A stretch of 46,095 bases of DNA from JAFGSZ01 sp964492185. GTDB taxonomy: Bacteria > Bacteroidota > Bacteroidia > Bacteroidales > UBA10428. Below are positions 26,097 to 35,108 of this stretch, one piece after another. The position numbers and the translations under genes are program-made. The stretch lies in contig CAZBJH010000014.1 in the NCBI GenBank assembly GCA_964492185.1, positions 1 to 46,095 of the forward strand. The letters are read 5' to 3'. A model generated the notes under the pieces. That model worked only from the letters and a program-made list of their open reading frames with translations. It was not told the DNA's origin and made no database searches. Each line of letters begins with the position of its first letter. Positions within the stretch are counted from its first letter, which is position 1.

Positions 26097-29000
26097 CTAA
26101 ATTCCTTCGTCATCAAGATTTATTTCCATATCAGGTTCTTCAACCATCTTCTCATCAGCTTCCTGACGTGCTACGATACGTTTTCGTTTTTGTTTCGCCT
26201 GATCAAGGATCCCGTCGTCAGACACTTCATAATAATCAATAATACTTTGAAGGGTTTGTATAGCCTGAAATTCATCGTCACGCTTCATGAATATATCTGA
26301 CCAGAGTATAAAACTTTTGGCCATCCAATATTCGTGCGGGGTTGTTTTTTCGACAAAATCATATATCTCTTTTTCGGCTTTATCAGGTTCACCGCGTTTG
26401 AAATATATTTCAGCTACTCTGAATTTTGATTCTGCACCTTCCTTTGTTTTGAGTTCTTCAGATATTTCCCTGAACTCTTCCTGTGCCAGAACCAGCCTGT
26501 CCTGTGCATATAATGATTTGGCAAGAATAAACCGTGCTTCACGTTCTTCTGCTTCCGATACTTTATCTGTATATAGCACCTTTCGTGAAGCTTCTATGGC
26601 ATCGTCCCACTTTTCAAGGTAATAATAACAACGCATTATTCCCCGACGTGCTTCAAGTTTATTACTTCTGGAATCAGCCATGTTTTCAAGTTGCCGATAA
26701 CAATCCAGTGCCTTGTCATAGTCTTTTGCTGAATAACTTATCCTGCCTGCGCCAATCAATGCCTGTACAGTAAACATGTTTTTAGGCCGGCTGATTATAT
26801 AGTTAAAAGATTTCAATGCTTCGTCGTATTGTTCCATCTGATAATTACAATCACCTTTGTAAAAGTGGGCATTCAACAGGAAACTACCCTCAGGAAAATT
26901 CCGGATATAATTTAAAAAACCGGTAGCAGATTTTTCACAGTCTCCCGACATATAAAGCTTTTCAGCTGCAAGGTAACTTAATGAGTCTTTTTCCGTTGTG
27001 GTGATGGTTGATTCACCACCCAGGTTGTTCACATAATTGAAATATTCATCAACATTATTCCTTTCTACAAATATGTTTTTAATACCGACCAGGGCATTTT
27101 GTGCTTCTTCAGAACCTTTATAATCGGAAATAACCTTTTTATACATCTCCAGGGATCTGTTATACTGGTTTGTATTATAATAGATAAGTCCGAGTTGAAC
27201 CAGAGCATTACTAACGTAATTACTATTGGGATATTCACTGATAACTTTACTGTAATAAGGAATGGCCTGATTCTGTTCCTGCAGCTTCATATAACTTTCC
27301 CCTATTTCAAATGTAGCATCGTCAGCAAAAGATGACCCCGGATAACGTGTAAGCAAATCAATCAGAACATCGATCTTTTGGTCATCTTTATTGATCAGCC
27401 CCAGTGAAAACCCTTTCTGGAAAAGTGCATAATCAGGATCAGAAAGGCCTGATTCCAGGGATCTGTCATAAAAATCTACAGCCGAATAATAATTGCTTTG
27501 CACAAAAAAACAATCCCCGATACGATTAAGGGCATCAGCTGTTGTTTTTGTATTGGCATCCTGCATAAGCCCGGTATATTTCCTGAACCATTCTGTGGCT
27601 TTTTTGTAATCTTTCTGCTTGAAAAAAGCATATGCTATGTTATAACGCGTCAGTTTATATTCGTTTGAAATTACACTGGGTGACGTTTTTAGAAATTCGT
27701 TATAACATGCAATTGCCTTATCGTATTCAGCCAGTTGATAGTGGGCTTCGCCTTTCCAGTAATGTGAAAGGGCAGTGAGCTTTTTATCAATATTTCCGTA
27801 TCGTAATGAACGTTGAAACATAGCTGTTGCTTCGCGAAACATCAGGTTATTGTATAGTTCAATCCCCCTGTAACATGCGATTTTCTGGTATGCTTTTTTG
27901 ATCTCAGCAGGTTTTTCACTGATACGTTCGATCGATTCAAGTGCAAGCTTGTAGTTTTTTGTATTGGAATAAGCCATGACCAGGAAATGATAAGCTTCAT
28001 CGATTCTGGGGGATTCTGGATATAGCTCTATATATTTGTTAAAGGCCCTGATAGCTTCATTAAAAGGTGACAGGGACAATTCATATGTTACCATGGCATA
28101 GTTGAATAAAGCATCTTTTTTTATGCTCTCATCAAAATCCATTTTTGACGCGGAAGAAAAAGCCATACGTGCTCGTTTTTTATCATCCCTTTTAAGGTAA
28201 CAATCAGCAAGGTGATAAAGGGCACTTTGGCCAAGAAGGCTATTATCACTGGAAACATTTTCAAACATTTCAATTGCCTTGTCAATCTTTCCTGATCTGT
28301 AACATGCATATCCAAGCTGGTATTTATCCTCTTTATTTACAAAACCAGCATTGGCCATATATTTTTCAAGGTAAGGTATTGCTTCCGTGTAATCTCCTTT
28401 CATATAATAAGCCTCGCCAATGATCCTTGCTACTTCGGCCAGCCTTTTTTCGCTCACTTTTTCAAGAAATGCCGGTGCAAACCGGATAACATCATCGTAT
28501 TTTTCCTGCAGGTAATATATCTGTGTGATATAATAAGGCGCGATTTCAGAAAAATGCTGATCATCAGTTAAACGCGAAAATTCTTCCAGCGCTGTCTGAT
28601 AGTTTTTCTGACTGTAATTAATATGTGCATAATAATATATAGCCGGTGAAGTATATTTGGTATTAATGTCTTTTATCTGATAAAATGCAAGACGGGCTTT
28701 CTCAAGATCTTCCCTGGAAAAATAACTGTACCCGAGTTTGAAATAATATTCAGCCTCGTCAGTTTTGTTTAGCTTTGTTTTATTGACTTTTTCATAATAT
28801 TTAATTGCATCCCTGTATTTTCGAAGTGCATGGAAGTAATTGCCCAACTGAAAATATGCCTGGTTTACAAGAGGATCTCCAGTGTTTTCAGCAATAAAAG
28901 TACAGGTCAAATATTCAGCGTCCTCATTAAACAGTTTTATGCTGCACAATGCTCTGTAAAATTGCGCCCTGGCTGATAATTCCGAATTTGTATTATTAAG

Positions 29001-29177
29001 TTCATCCAAGGCCTTTTCAAAATATTGCTGAGCATCAGCATACTTTTCTTTTTGTAGCAACTCAATACCTTTAAAATACGGATTTAGTTTATGGGTATGC
29101 TGCATTGTATGTTGTGCACCTGACCATGCTGAGAAAACAAGCAAAGAAGCTATTAGCAAAAAAGACTTTTTTATCAT
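26097..29177 (-). CDS. Large secreted tetratricopeptide-repeat protein
   Basis: 1026 residues: a signal peptide (LLIASLLVFSAWSGAQ) and then almost entirely TPR and TPR-like helices, about 25 repeats, for example AEYYFKLGYSYFSREDLEKA and ALFQKGFSLGLINKDDQKI. The C-terminal tail is acidic and charged. TPR arrays are scaffolds for protein binding; here in the periplasm or at the outer membrane with the barrel encoded downstream. No enzyme motif is seen. A TAnnTTTG element lies upstream at 29232-29239. The function is not established. Confidence 0.85.
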   Translation of the reverse strand: MIKKSFLLIASLLVFSAWSGAQHTMQHTHKLNPYFKGIELLQKEKYADAQQYFEKALDELNNTNSELSARAQFYRALCSIKLFNEDAEYLTCTFIAENTGDPLVNQAYFQLGNYFHALRKYRDAIKYYEKVNKTKLNKTDEAEYYFKLGYSYFSREDLEKARLAFYQIKDINTKYTSPAIYYYAHINYSQKNYQTALEEFSRLTDDQHFSEIAPYYITQIYYLQEKYDDVIRFAPAFLEKVSEKRLAEVARIIGEAYYMKGDYTEAIPYLEKYMANAGFVNKEDKYQLGYACYRSGKIDKAIEMFENVSSDNSLLGQSALYHLADCYLKRDDKKRARMAFSSASKMDFDESIKKDALFNYAMVTYELSLSPFNEAIRAFNKYIELYPESPRIDEAYHFLVMAYSNTKNYKLALESIERISEKPAEIKKAYQKIACYRGIELYNNLMFREATAMFQRSLRYGNIDKKLTALSHYWKGEAHYQLAEYDKAIACYNEFLKTSPSVISNEYKLTRYNIAYAFFKQKDYKKATEWFRKYTGLMQDANTKTTADALNRIGDCFFVQSNYYSAVDFYDRSLESGLSDPDYALFQKGFSLGLINKDDQKIDVLIDLLTRYPGSSFADDATFEIGESYMKLQEQNQAIPYYSKVISEYPNSNYVSNALVQLGLIYYNTNQYNRSLEMYKKVISDYKGSEEAQNALVGIKNIFVERNNVDEYFNYVNNLGGESTITTTEKDSLSYLAAEKLYMSGDCEKSATGFLNYIRNFPEGSFLLNAHFYKGDCNYQMEQYDEALKSFNYIISRPKNMFTVQALIGAGRISYSAKDYDKALDCYRQLENMADSRSNKLEARRGIMRCYYYLEKWDDAIEASRKVLYTDKVSEAEEREARFILAKSLYAQDRLVLAQEEFREISEELKTKEGAESKFRVAEIYFKRGEPDKAEKEIYDFVEKTTPHEYWMAKSFILWSDIFMKRDDEFQAIQTLQSIIDYYEVSDDGILDQAKQKRKRIVARQEADEKMVEEPDMEINLDDEGI

Positions 29178-29636
29178 CCGTGAAGTTTTTAATAATTTGT
29201 CATGCTTTCTTTTACCTCAATCTGACAAATTCAAAGTTACAGATTATTATCATTGGCTATCGCGGATATGTTTGTATGTTTTTAAACATAAAACTGTTAA
29301 TTTCTAATTTTATTTTTATTTTAGGCAGGAAATTGTTAAACCCGTATTAATAATTTGTCAGGTTTGGAGCAGATGAAAGGCGTTGAAAGCTGAAAATGAG
29401 GTAACTTGCCGCGAGGCTTTAAATTATTATTCATTTTGATGAAATCATAGCCGGGTGAAGCAATTAATTCAGTTTTACAGGGAATAAGACCGGACGGCAA
29501 CTCCTAACCGGCATATGTTAACAGGATGAGTTGGGGAGAATAATTGAATGCCAACCGGTATTTGGTAATCATATGAGAAAAGATAAGGAACGAGGATGGC
29601 AGATTGTTAATATTATTTATTTAAATTTTTTGGCCA
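29178..29636. other. Non-coding stretch between the TPR gene and ftsE
   Basis: 459 bases. Apart from the -7 box of the TPR gene (29232-29239) I see no gene, repeat element or strong hairpin. The only frames are short and lack coding features. Confidence 0.5.
29232..29239 (-). promoter_or_regulatory. Candidate -7 element for the TPR-barrel operon
   Basis: Minus strand TAACTTTG fits TAnnTTTG, about 55 bases before the ATG of the TPR gene. Confidence 0.45.
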
Positions 29637-30338
29637 TTGGAAACAAGTATTAAGATTACAGACGGATCAATTTTTCAGGAAGATAATTTAATATTATCGA
29701 ACGTTAATTTTGAAGTCAATAAAGGTGAATTTGTTTATCTTATCGGCCGTGTCGGAAGTGGAAAAACCAGCCTTATAAAAACAATAAATGCCGAGCTGCC
29801 TTTGAAGGCAGGTTCAGGAATGGTTGCCGACTTTCAACTTGAAACGATCAAACGTAAACAATTACATAAGCTAAGAAGAAAGCTTGGTATTGTTTTTCAG
29901 GATTTTCAGTTACTGATCGACCGTTCGGTATACGATAATTTGTATTTTGTTTTAAAAGCCACAGGCTGGAAATCAAAAGATGAGATTAACAACAGGATAA
30001 TCGAGGTATTGAAAAAGGTTGAACTCGATTATAAAGGTTACAAAATGCCTCATCAGCTTTCAGGCGGTGAACAGCAACGTGTTGTAATTGCACGTGCACT
30101 GCTGAATGACCCTGACATTATTCTTGCTGACGAACCCACCGGAAATCTTGATACGGAGACTTCAGACGGCATTATGAAGATACTTTGGGATATCAGTACC
30201 AGTGGCCGGGCAGTAATAATGGCAACACACAATATCCCTTTGGTGAAAAAATACCCTGCACGCACCTATAAATGTGAAAACGGTAATCTTACAGAAATGA
30301 AACAGGGAAGCGAAATTGAATTTACCAGTTTGTTTTGA
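29637..30338 (+). CDS. ftsE: Cell-division ABC transporter ATPase FtsE
   Basis: 233 residues with Walker A GRVGSGKT (37-44), Q-loop (GIVFQDFQLL), signature LSGGEQQR, Walker B IILADEP and the following TGNLD, matching FtsE/LolD-type ATPases; FtsE is the best fit by GSGKTSLIKTI and the Q-loop DFQLL. FtsEX regulates peptidoglycan hydrolases at division. As usual in Bacteroidota the ftsX gene is not adjacent. The predicted start is a TTG at 29637, because an in-frame stop is at 29622 and no ATG precedes the first strand. Confidence 0.85.
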   Translation: METSIKITDGSIFQEDNLILSNVNFEVNKGEFVYLIGRVGSGKTSLIKTINAELPLKAGSGMVADFQLETIKRKQLHKLRRKLGIVFQDFQLLIDRSVYDNLYFVLKATGWKSKDEINNRIIEVLKKVELDYKGYKMPHQLSGGEQQRVVIARALLNDPDIILADEPTGNLDTETSDGIMKILWDISTSGRAVIMATHNIPLVKKYPARTYKCENGNLTEMKQGSEIEFTSLF

Positions 30339-30355
30339 ATACACTATATTTTAAT

Positions 30356-30526
30356 TAGTGTCTGTCTATAAACTTGGAAAAATGTTTTATCGATCATGTG
30401 TCTGTTCATAAAGTTTCATTTGCAAGGCTCGCGCAGTCCGAAAGCGTGGAGTTTACTTATAGTAAATGAGCAATTTTCGGACAAGCGTAACGCGGCAAAT
30501 GGGACTTTATGGACAGATACTAATCA
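30356..30526 (+). mobile_element. Type A palindromic mobile element with prefix
   Basis: Prefix GTGTCTGTCTATAAACTTGG (30358) leads to an inner end GTGTCTGTTCATAAAGTTTC (30398) and the type A core, ending ACTTTATGGACAGATAC at 30520. The left flank is TAATTA (30352-30357), the right TAATCA, differing at one base. The core is an imperfect palindrome around GTTTACTTATAGTAAAT. It separates ftsE from the polysaccharide cluster. Confidence 0.85.
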
Positions 30527-30547
30527 GGTTATTAAAATTTCCCCGAC

Positions 30548-31771
30548 ATGGTACAACCTGTTAAAATCTGCATGATATCTGCCATGCATGGATTGTATGA
30601 TGACAGGATTTACTGGAAAGAGGCACTTTCCCTGAAAAAAAACGGTTATGAGGTCATTCATATTGGAGTAGGAAATGAATATACGGATATTGTCTCTGCC
30701 GAAAACATACGTCTTATAAAGATAAAACGAAAACATTATCTGGCTGATCCATATCTTGATAAATTATTTCGCCTATTGTTTATCTGCGATTCGGTGTATG
30801 ACGATATTTTCAGCATTGCAGCCGGGATAAATGCAGATGTCTATCATTTTCATGACCTGCAGATAAACAGGATAGGTAAAAAGTTGAAAGGTCTGCCTCA
30901 TAAGCCTAAGGTTATATATGATGTACATGAACCTTACCCGGTTACTATTGCTAATGCCCATGCATCAAATTTTATTATACGCCTGATAAATCGTATTTAC
31001 GGACAATTTATTCACAAGTGGGAATTGAAGTGTGCCGGGGAGTATGATCTTATTATCACTACCGAGGAAAATGTTTATAATAAATTTGCCGGCCATCTTA
31101 AAAGAAATAATGTTGAGGTCATTTATAATTACACGGATCATAATGCTGACGCTGATCCAGATTCTTTGTCCTATAAAGACAAGATATATGATGCAATTTA
31201 TTGCGGAGGAATAAAAACAAACAGGTATGCCTATCAAATTATTGAGGCAGTACGCGTTGCAAAATCGCGTTCCAGGGACATACGGGTACTGTTTATCGGT
31301 CCGGTGACCGATCCCGGGTTAAAATCCGGATTGCTGAGAAAGATCAGGTCATATGGATTGGAAGACAATGTTTTTCTTCACGATCCCGTTCCATATAATC
31401 AGATAGGTGAATATTACCGGAAAAGCAGGATCGGACTTGCTGTTTTTTTGGATAATCCCGTCCATAATATTATTTTGCCGATCAAGATCTTTGAATATAT
31501 GGCTTTCGGACTGCCGGTCGTTTGTTCGGATTTTGGCCATTTGGCAAGATATACCAGGATAAACAAAACAGGGATCACGCTAGATCCTTCAGATCCGGAA
31601 GCCATTTGTAATGCCATTTTGGAGCTCAAAGACGACAGGAAAAAGTATGAGGTATTCAGTCGTAACGGTATACAGGCCGTAAAAGAAAAATATTCATGGA
31701 AATACATGGAACAGAAACTATTAAAAATATACAGGGATCTGTTGGAAACAGAACATTATGATAATCGATAA
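30548..31771 (+). CDS. Glycosyltransferase, GT4-like (GT-B fold)
   Basis: 407 residues. N-terminal Rossmann half with HGLYDDRIYWKEALSL and YHFHDLQINRIGKKL; C-terminal half with IRVLFIGPVTDPGLK and the donor-binding stretch KIFEYMAFGLPVVCSDFG, where the E of FEYMAFGLP is the usual nucleotide-sugar contact. This family builds surface polysaccharides. It opens a plus-strand cluster: it overlaps the following methyltransferase gene by 14 bp, so the two are translationally coupled. Sugar donor and acceptor are unknown. Confidence 0.85.
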   Translation: MVQPVKICMISAMHGLYDDRIYWKEALSLKKNGYEVIHIGVGNEYTDIVSAENIRLIKIKRKHYLADPYLDKLFRLLFICDSVYDDIFSIAAGINADVYHFHDLQINRIGKKLKGLPHKPKVIYDVHEPYPVTIANAHASNFIIRLINRIYGQFIHKWELKCAGEYDLIITTEENVYNKFAGHLKRNNVEVIYNYTDHNADADPDSLSYKDKIYDAIYCGGIKTNRYAYQIIEAVRVAKSRSRDIRVLFIGPVTDPGLKSGLLRKIRSYGLEDNVFLHDPVPYNQIGEYYRKSRIGLAVFLDNPVHNIILPIKIFEYMAFGLPVVCSDFGHLARYTRINKTGITLDPSDPEAICNAILELKDDRKKYEVFSRNGIQAVKEKYSWKYMEQKLLKIYRDLLETEHYDNR

Positions 31772-32420
31772 ACTGAAAAAGATCATCGGGTATATCACTG
31801 ATATAAGGACTTCACGATTGTTGTTGTCGCTGAAAAATAACGGATATTTAAAGGAGATAGGATGGTTTTACACATACTGGAACAGGGATCCGGTAGACAA
31901 AGACCGTAAACCAATACCCTGGGCAACTTATTCCTTCATAGAATTTATGAAGACCTGGCTTAAACCGGATATGCAATTGTTTGAATACGGATCCGGAAAT
32001 TCAACTTTATTTTACGCGGGGTATGTGAAATCTGTAACGACAGTTGAGCATAATAAAACATGGTATGACCGCGTAAAAAAGCAGATTCCCCCAAACGTAA
32101 ATCTTATATATCAGCCATTGGATAATGGGGGGAAGTATGAAAACTCTGTTTCAGGCATTATGTACGATGTGATCATCATTGATGGTAGACAAAGGAAAAA
32201 TTGTCTGAAAGCAGCTATTCCGAACCTTTCTGAAAATGGAATTATAGTGTTGGATGATTCCGAACGTGATCAGTATGCCATGATTTTGGATAATATGAAA
32301 GAAAGGTCTTTCAGACGTATTGATTTCTGGGGTATTGCTCCTATGTATTTTCATAATAAGTGTACCAGTGTTTTTTATAGAAGCGCACTTATTAATTATA
32401 GCCTGTTAATAAACTCATAG
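31758..32420 (+). CDS. Class I SAM-dependent methyltransferase-like protein
   Basis: 220 residues. SAM-binding motif I appears as LFEYGSGNSTLFYA, then TTVEHNKTWYDRVKKQI (motif II, acidic after strand 2), DVIIIDGRQRKNC and IIVLDDSERDQY. The family is often found in polysaccharide clusters, where it may methylate sugars. It overlaps the glycosyltransferase gene. Its stop codon TAG falls exactly at the left junction of the mobile element at 32418, so the C-terminus may be truncated or altered by insertion. Confidence 0.75.
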   Translation: MIIDKLKKIIGYITDIRTSRLLLSLKNNGYLKEIGWFYTYWNRDPVDKDRKPIPWATYSFIEFMKTWLKPDMQLFEYGSGNSTLFYAGYVKSVTTVEHNKTWYDRVKKQIPPNVNLIYQPLDNGGKYENSVSGIMYDVIIIDGRQRKNCLKAAIPNLSENGIIVLDDSERDQYAMILDNMKERSFRRIDFWGIAPMYFHNKCTSVFYRSALINYSLLINS

Positions 32421-32599
32421 TGTTTGTTCAGAATGTTCGGGATCAAGGCGCGTGAGTATTTTAAACCGCGGTATACTAAAGTATTTGAGGATTTAAAAAG
32501 TTTTCACAACGTGTTTAATTTTTAAAGGTGTTCAAGAGCTCACTTCGTTCGGTTGAGCAGCAACGCGGATATCGGACATTATGGACAGACACTAATTAA
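32415..32599 (+). mobile_element. Type B element with inverted interior
   Basis: Ends GTGTTTGTTCAGAATGTTCG (32420) and ACATTATGGACAGACAC (to 32592). The interior, from ATTTTAAACCGCGGTATACT to TTCAAGAGCTCACTTCGTTC, matches the long type B copy at 12010-12240 in opposite orientation relative to the ends. The flanks are CTCATA and TAATTA, not equal, which fits recombination between copies. The right flank runs straight into the flippase gene. Confidence 0.8.
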
Positions 32600-34072
32600 T
32601 TGGGATATAATTTGGAAGGGAGAAATAGTAATTACATAGTGCGGGATATTTTATGGTATCTGGCGGGGTCGGCTGTCCCAATGCTGATAGGGATCATCCG
32701 TTCACCTATATATACGCGCATTTTCACCCCGGAAGAGTATGGTTATTACTCTCTTACCTATATTACTTTCAACTATCTTTCCATAGCTTTTTTTTCATGG
32801 ATATCTAGTTGTATCTGGCGTTATTATAATCAATATAAAAGGGAACAACAGACAGGGGCATTATTCTCCACGGCTTTATTACTGTTTTTATTATCTGCAT
32901 TCATCCTTGGAATCATAACTACTACCTGGTTTATTATCAGTAAAGATGATTTTATTAAACAACTGATTATTTTAAGCTATTTTTATTTTCTGAGCAGTGA
33001 ACTGATAGCAGTAAGTCTTATTCATATACGTGCTGAGGGGAAAGCCCGCATTTATAACATTGTGCATTCTTCAAAGACATTGCTGGCATTTTTGCTGCTG
33101 TTGTATTTAACTTTTATTCTTGATCACCGGATTGAAGCATTCCTGAGCAGTGTGATCTGGATGAATCTGGCAGTGATAACAGGAATGTCGCTTATATATG
33201 TTGGTAAATTCAGTATCAGATATATCCGTATTCAATATAAAGATGTACGGTTATTATTGAAATACGGACTGGTTGGGATAGTATCGAATTTAAGTCTTGT
33301 GCTGCTGGCCACAAGTGACCGTTTTATAATAAAGTTCTTTGATACGATCGATCATGTGGGTATATACAATCAGATATATACAATAGGGCAGATAAGCGTG
33401 GCAGCATTTGTAAATGTGTTCTTTGCAGCCATTAACCCAAGTCTTTTGAAGAATTTTGAACATGGTTTTAAACAGTCCAACATTCTGACAAGAAAGTTTA
33501 TTTACATGTTTATTTTTCTTATTCTACCCTTAACGGTTTATTTTTCCCTTTTCGCGAAGCAAATTGCTATTATATTGCTGGGTGAAGAATTCAGGGTAGG
33601 TTACCCGATGATACCCTTCATTATGATAAGTGCTTTTGTATACGGGCTGGCCTTGTTTCATGAGATCAAAATGAAATTTGCCAATGCATTTACAAGCATA
33701 ATCCTGGGTTTTTTTATTGCTGCAGCAATTAATATTGTATTGAATATATTGCTTATCCCGTTGTTTGGTTATGAAATGGCCGCTGTAACCACACTGATAG
33801 CCTATAGTCTGTTGTTTTTATATTTTTATATTAAGGATACCAACAGATATTTAACTGATGTGAGGCTGATAAGAAATGCAGGATTGTTGCTTGCCGTGCT
33901 TGCAATGGAATTGTTTATTGATATGCTGATCAGAAGGGTTATTGGGTTTGACCTGAATGTATTTTATACTATTATCGAGGGTGTGGTGTTTGTTATTTTG
34001 TTTCTCATCATTACCTGGCCGGTTAATCCGTTTGTAAAAAGAAAAGGAAATATTTATGATAAAGAGAATTAA
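32600..34072 (+). CDS. Wzx-type polysaccharide flippase
   Basis: 490 residues with 12-14 membrane segments and the family's N-terminal stretch DILWYLAGSAVPMLIGIIRSPIYTRIFTPEEYG. MATE-like polysaccharide biosynthesis proteins flip lipid-linked sugar units across the inner membrane. The first in-frame start after a stop is TTG at 32600, right at the edge of the mobile element; a GTG at 32639 is too late for the conserved region. The natural start and promoter may have been replaced by the element. It overlaps the next gene by 17 bp. Confidence 0.85.
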   Translation: MGYNLEGRNSNYIVRDILWYLAGSAVPMLIGIIRSPIYTRIFTPEEYGYYSLTYITFNYLSIAFFSWISSCIWRYYNQYKREQQTGALFSTALLLFLLSAFILGIITTTWFIISKDDFIKQLIILSYFYFLSSELIAVSLIHIRAEGKARIYNIVHSSKTLLAFLLLLYLTFILDHRIEAFLSSVIWMNLAVITGMSLIYVGKFSIRYIRIQYKDVRLLLKYGLVGIVSNLSLVLLATSDRFIIKFFDTIDHVGIYNQIYTIGQISVAAFVNVFFAAINPSLLKNFEHGFKQSNILTRKFIYMFIFLILPLTVYFSLFAKQIAIILLGEEFRVGYPMIPFIMISAFVYGLALFHEIKMKFANAFTSIILGFFIAAAINIVLNILLIPLFGYEMAAVTTLIAYSLLFLYFYIKDTNRYLTDVRLIRNAGLLLAVLAMELFIDMLIRRVIGFDLNVFYTIIEGVVFVILFLIITWPVNPFVKRKGNIYDKEN

Positions 34073-34841
34073 AAGCCGCATCCCCAGAATAGTCAAAATT
34101 AGTATTTTACGGCTATTTTATTTCGGTAACAGGTATTATTGCAATTGCTGTAATAGCAGGTTAAAGTTATTGGGTAGCGGAGGAAGTACAGAGCCTGTTG
34201 TGCGGGATATGTATATCGTGGGTGCCGGATATCGTGATGCAGATCACTGCCCTGTATGTAAATCGAGTTACCGGACACGACTGGTAAAATTGTATCTGGA
34301 TGAAAAGACAGATCTTTCAAAAGAGATGTCAGTCCTTCATATAGCACCGGAAGAACAACTGGCTTATATACTGAAGCATAAGAAAAATATTGAATATGTT
34401 AGCGGCGACTTGTCACCTGAAAGATACAGCCATCTTGCCCCGGCCAGGAAAATTGATGTGACTTCTATAGGATATAACTCTGATTTTTTTGATTTAATTA
34501 TTTGCAATCATGTGCTGGAACACATTCCGGATGACCTTAAAGCAATGGAAGAACTGTACCGTGTGCTGAAACCCGGGGGGAAGGCCATTCTTCAGGTACC
34601 GGTATCACTAAAGCTGGATCATACTTATGAGGATCCTTCAATAGTGGCGGAGAGGGACCGGCTTAAATACTTTGGACAAAAAGACCATGTAAGGATATAC
34701 GGGCAGGATTATTATAAACGCCTTAGTGAAGCAGGGTTTAGGGTAGAGTTATATGATCCTTTTTCGGAAAGTACTTTTCCCGGACTTGATAAGCTTGAAC
34801 TGGACAGGAATGAGCATGTGATCGTTGGAAGGAAATATTAG
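34056..34841 (+). CDS. Methyltransferase with N-terminal zinc-binding segment
   Basis: 261 residues. Residues 30-80 have two CxxC pairs (YYCNCCNSR and DHCPVCKSSYR), likely a zinc ribbon. Then a class I methyltransferase-type core: VLHIAPEEQLAYIL, YVSGDLSPERYSHLAPARKIDVTSI, FDLIICNHVLEHIPDD and YRVLKPGGKAILQVP. These are the motifs of Methyltransf_11-type enzymes with the typical HVLEHI and LKPGG. It is the last gene of the plus-strand polysaccharide cluster. The methylated substrate is unknown. Confidence 0.82.
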   Translation: MIKRIKSRIPRIVKISILRLFYFGNRYYCNCCNSRLKLLGSGGSTEPVVRDMYIVGAGYRDADHCPVCKSSYRTRLVKLYLDEKTDLSKEMSVLHIAPEEQLAYILKHKKNIEYVSGDLSPERYSHLAPARKIDVTSIGYNSDFFDLIICNHVLEHIPDDLKAMEELYRVLKPGGKAILQVPVSLKLDHTYEDPSIVAERDRLKYFGQKDHVRIYGQDYYKRLSEAGFRVELYDPFSESTFPGLDKLELDRNEHVIVGRKY

Positions 34842-34956
34842 CCTTAAAAAATGCAAAGGATTATATAAATATTAGTCAATACCCTTGCACTATACAAAGA
34901 ATCATTTACTGTATTGTGCTGATTATAAATTCATTTCGTGTTTTTCAGCAGACCCT

Positions 34957-35108
34957 AAGTAGAGTCTGTCTATAAATTCACAGTGTTTGTTCAGAATGTT
35001 CGAGATCAAGGCGCGTGAGCATTTTAAACCGCAGTATACTAAAGTATTCGAGGATTTAAAATGCGAGCAGCAACGCAGATATCGGACATTATGGACAGAC
35101 ACTAAGTA
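34957..35108 (+). mobile_element. Type B element with prefix and perfect flanking repeats at a gene's stop codon
   Basis: Starts GAGTCTGTCTATAAATTCAC (34962), then GTGTTTGTTCAGAATGTTCG (34983), ending ACATTATGGACAGACAC at 35102. Both flanks are TAAGTA (34956-34961 and 35103-35108). The TAG stop of the GNAT gene (35102-35104, minus) is the junction. Removing element and one repeat gives ACT TAG GGT on the minus strand, so the stop was TAG before insertion. Confidence 0.9.
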
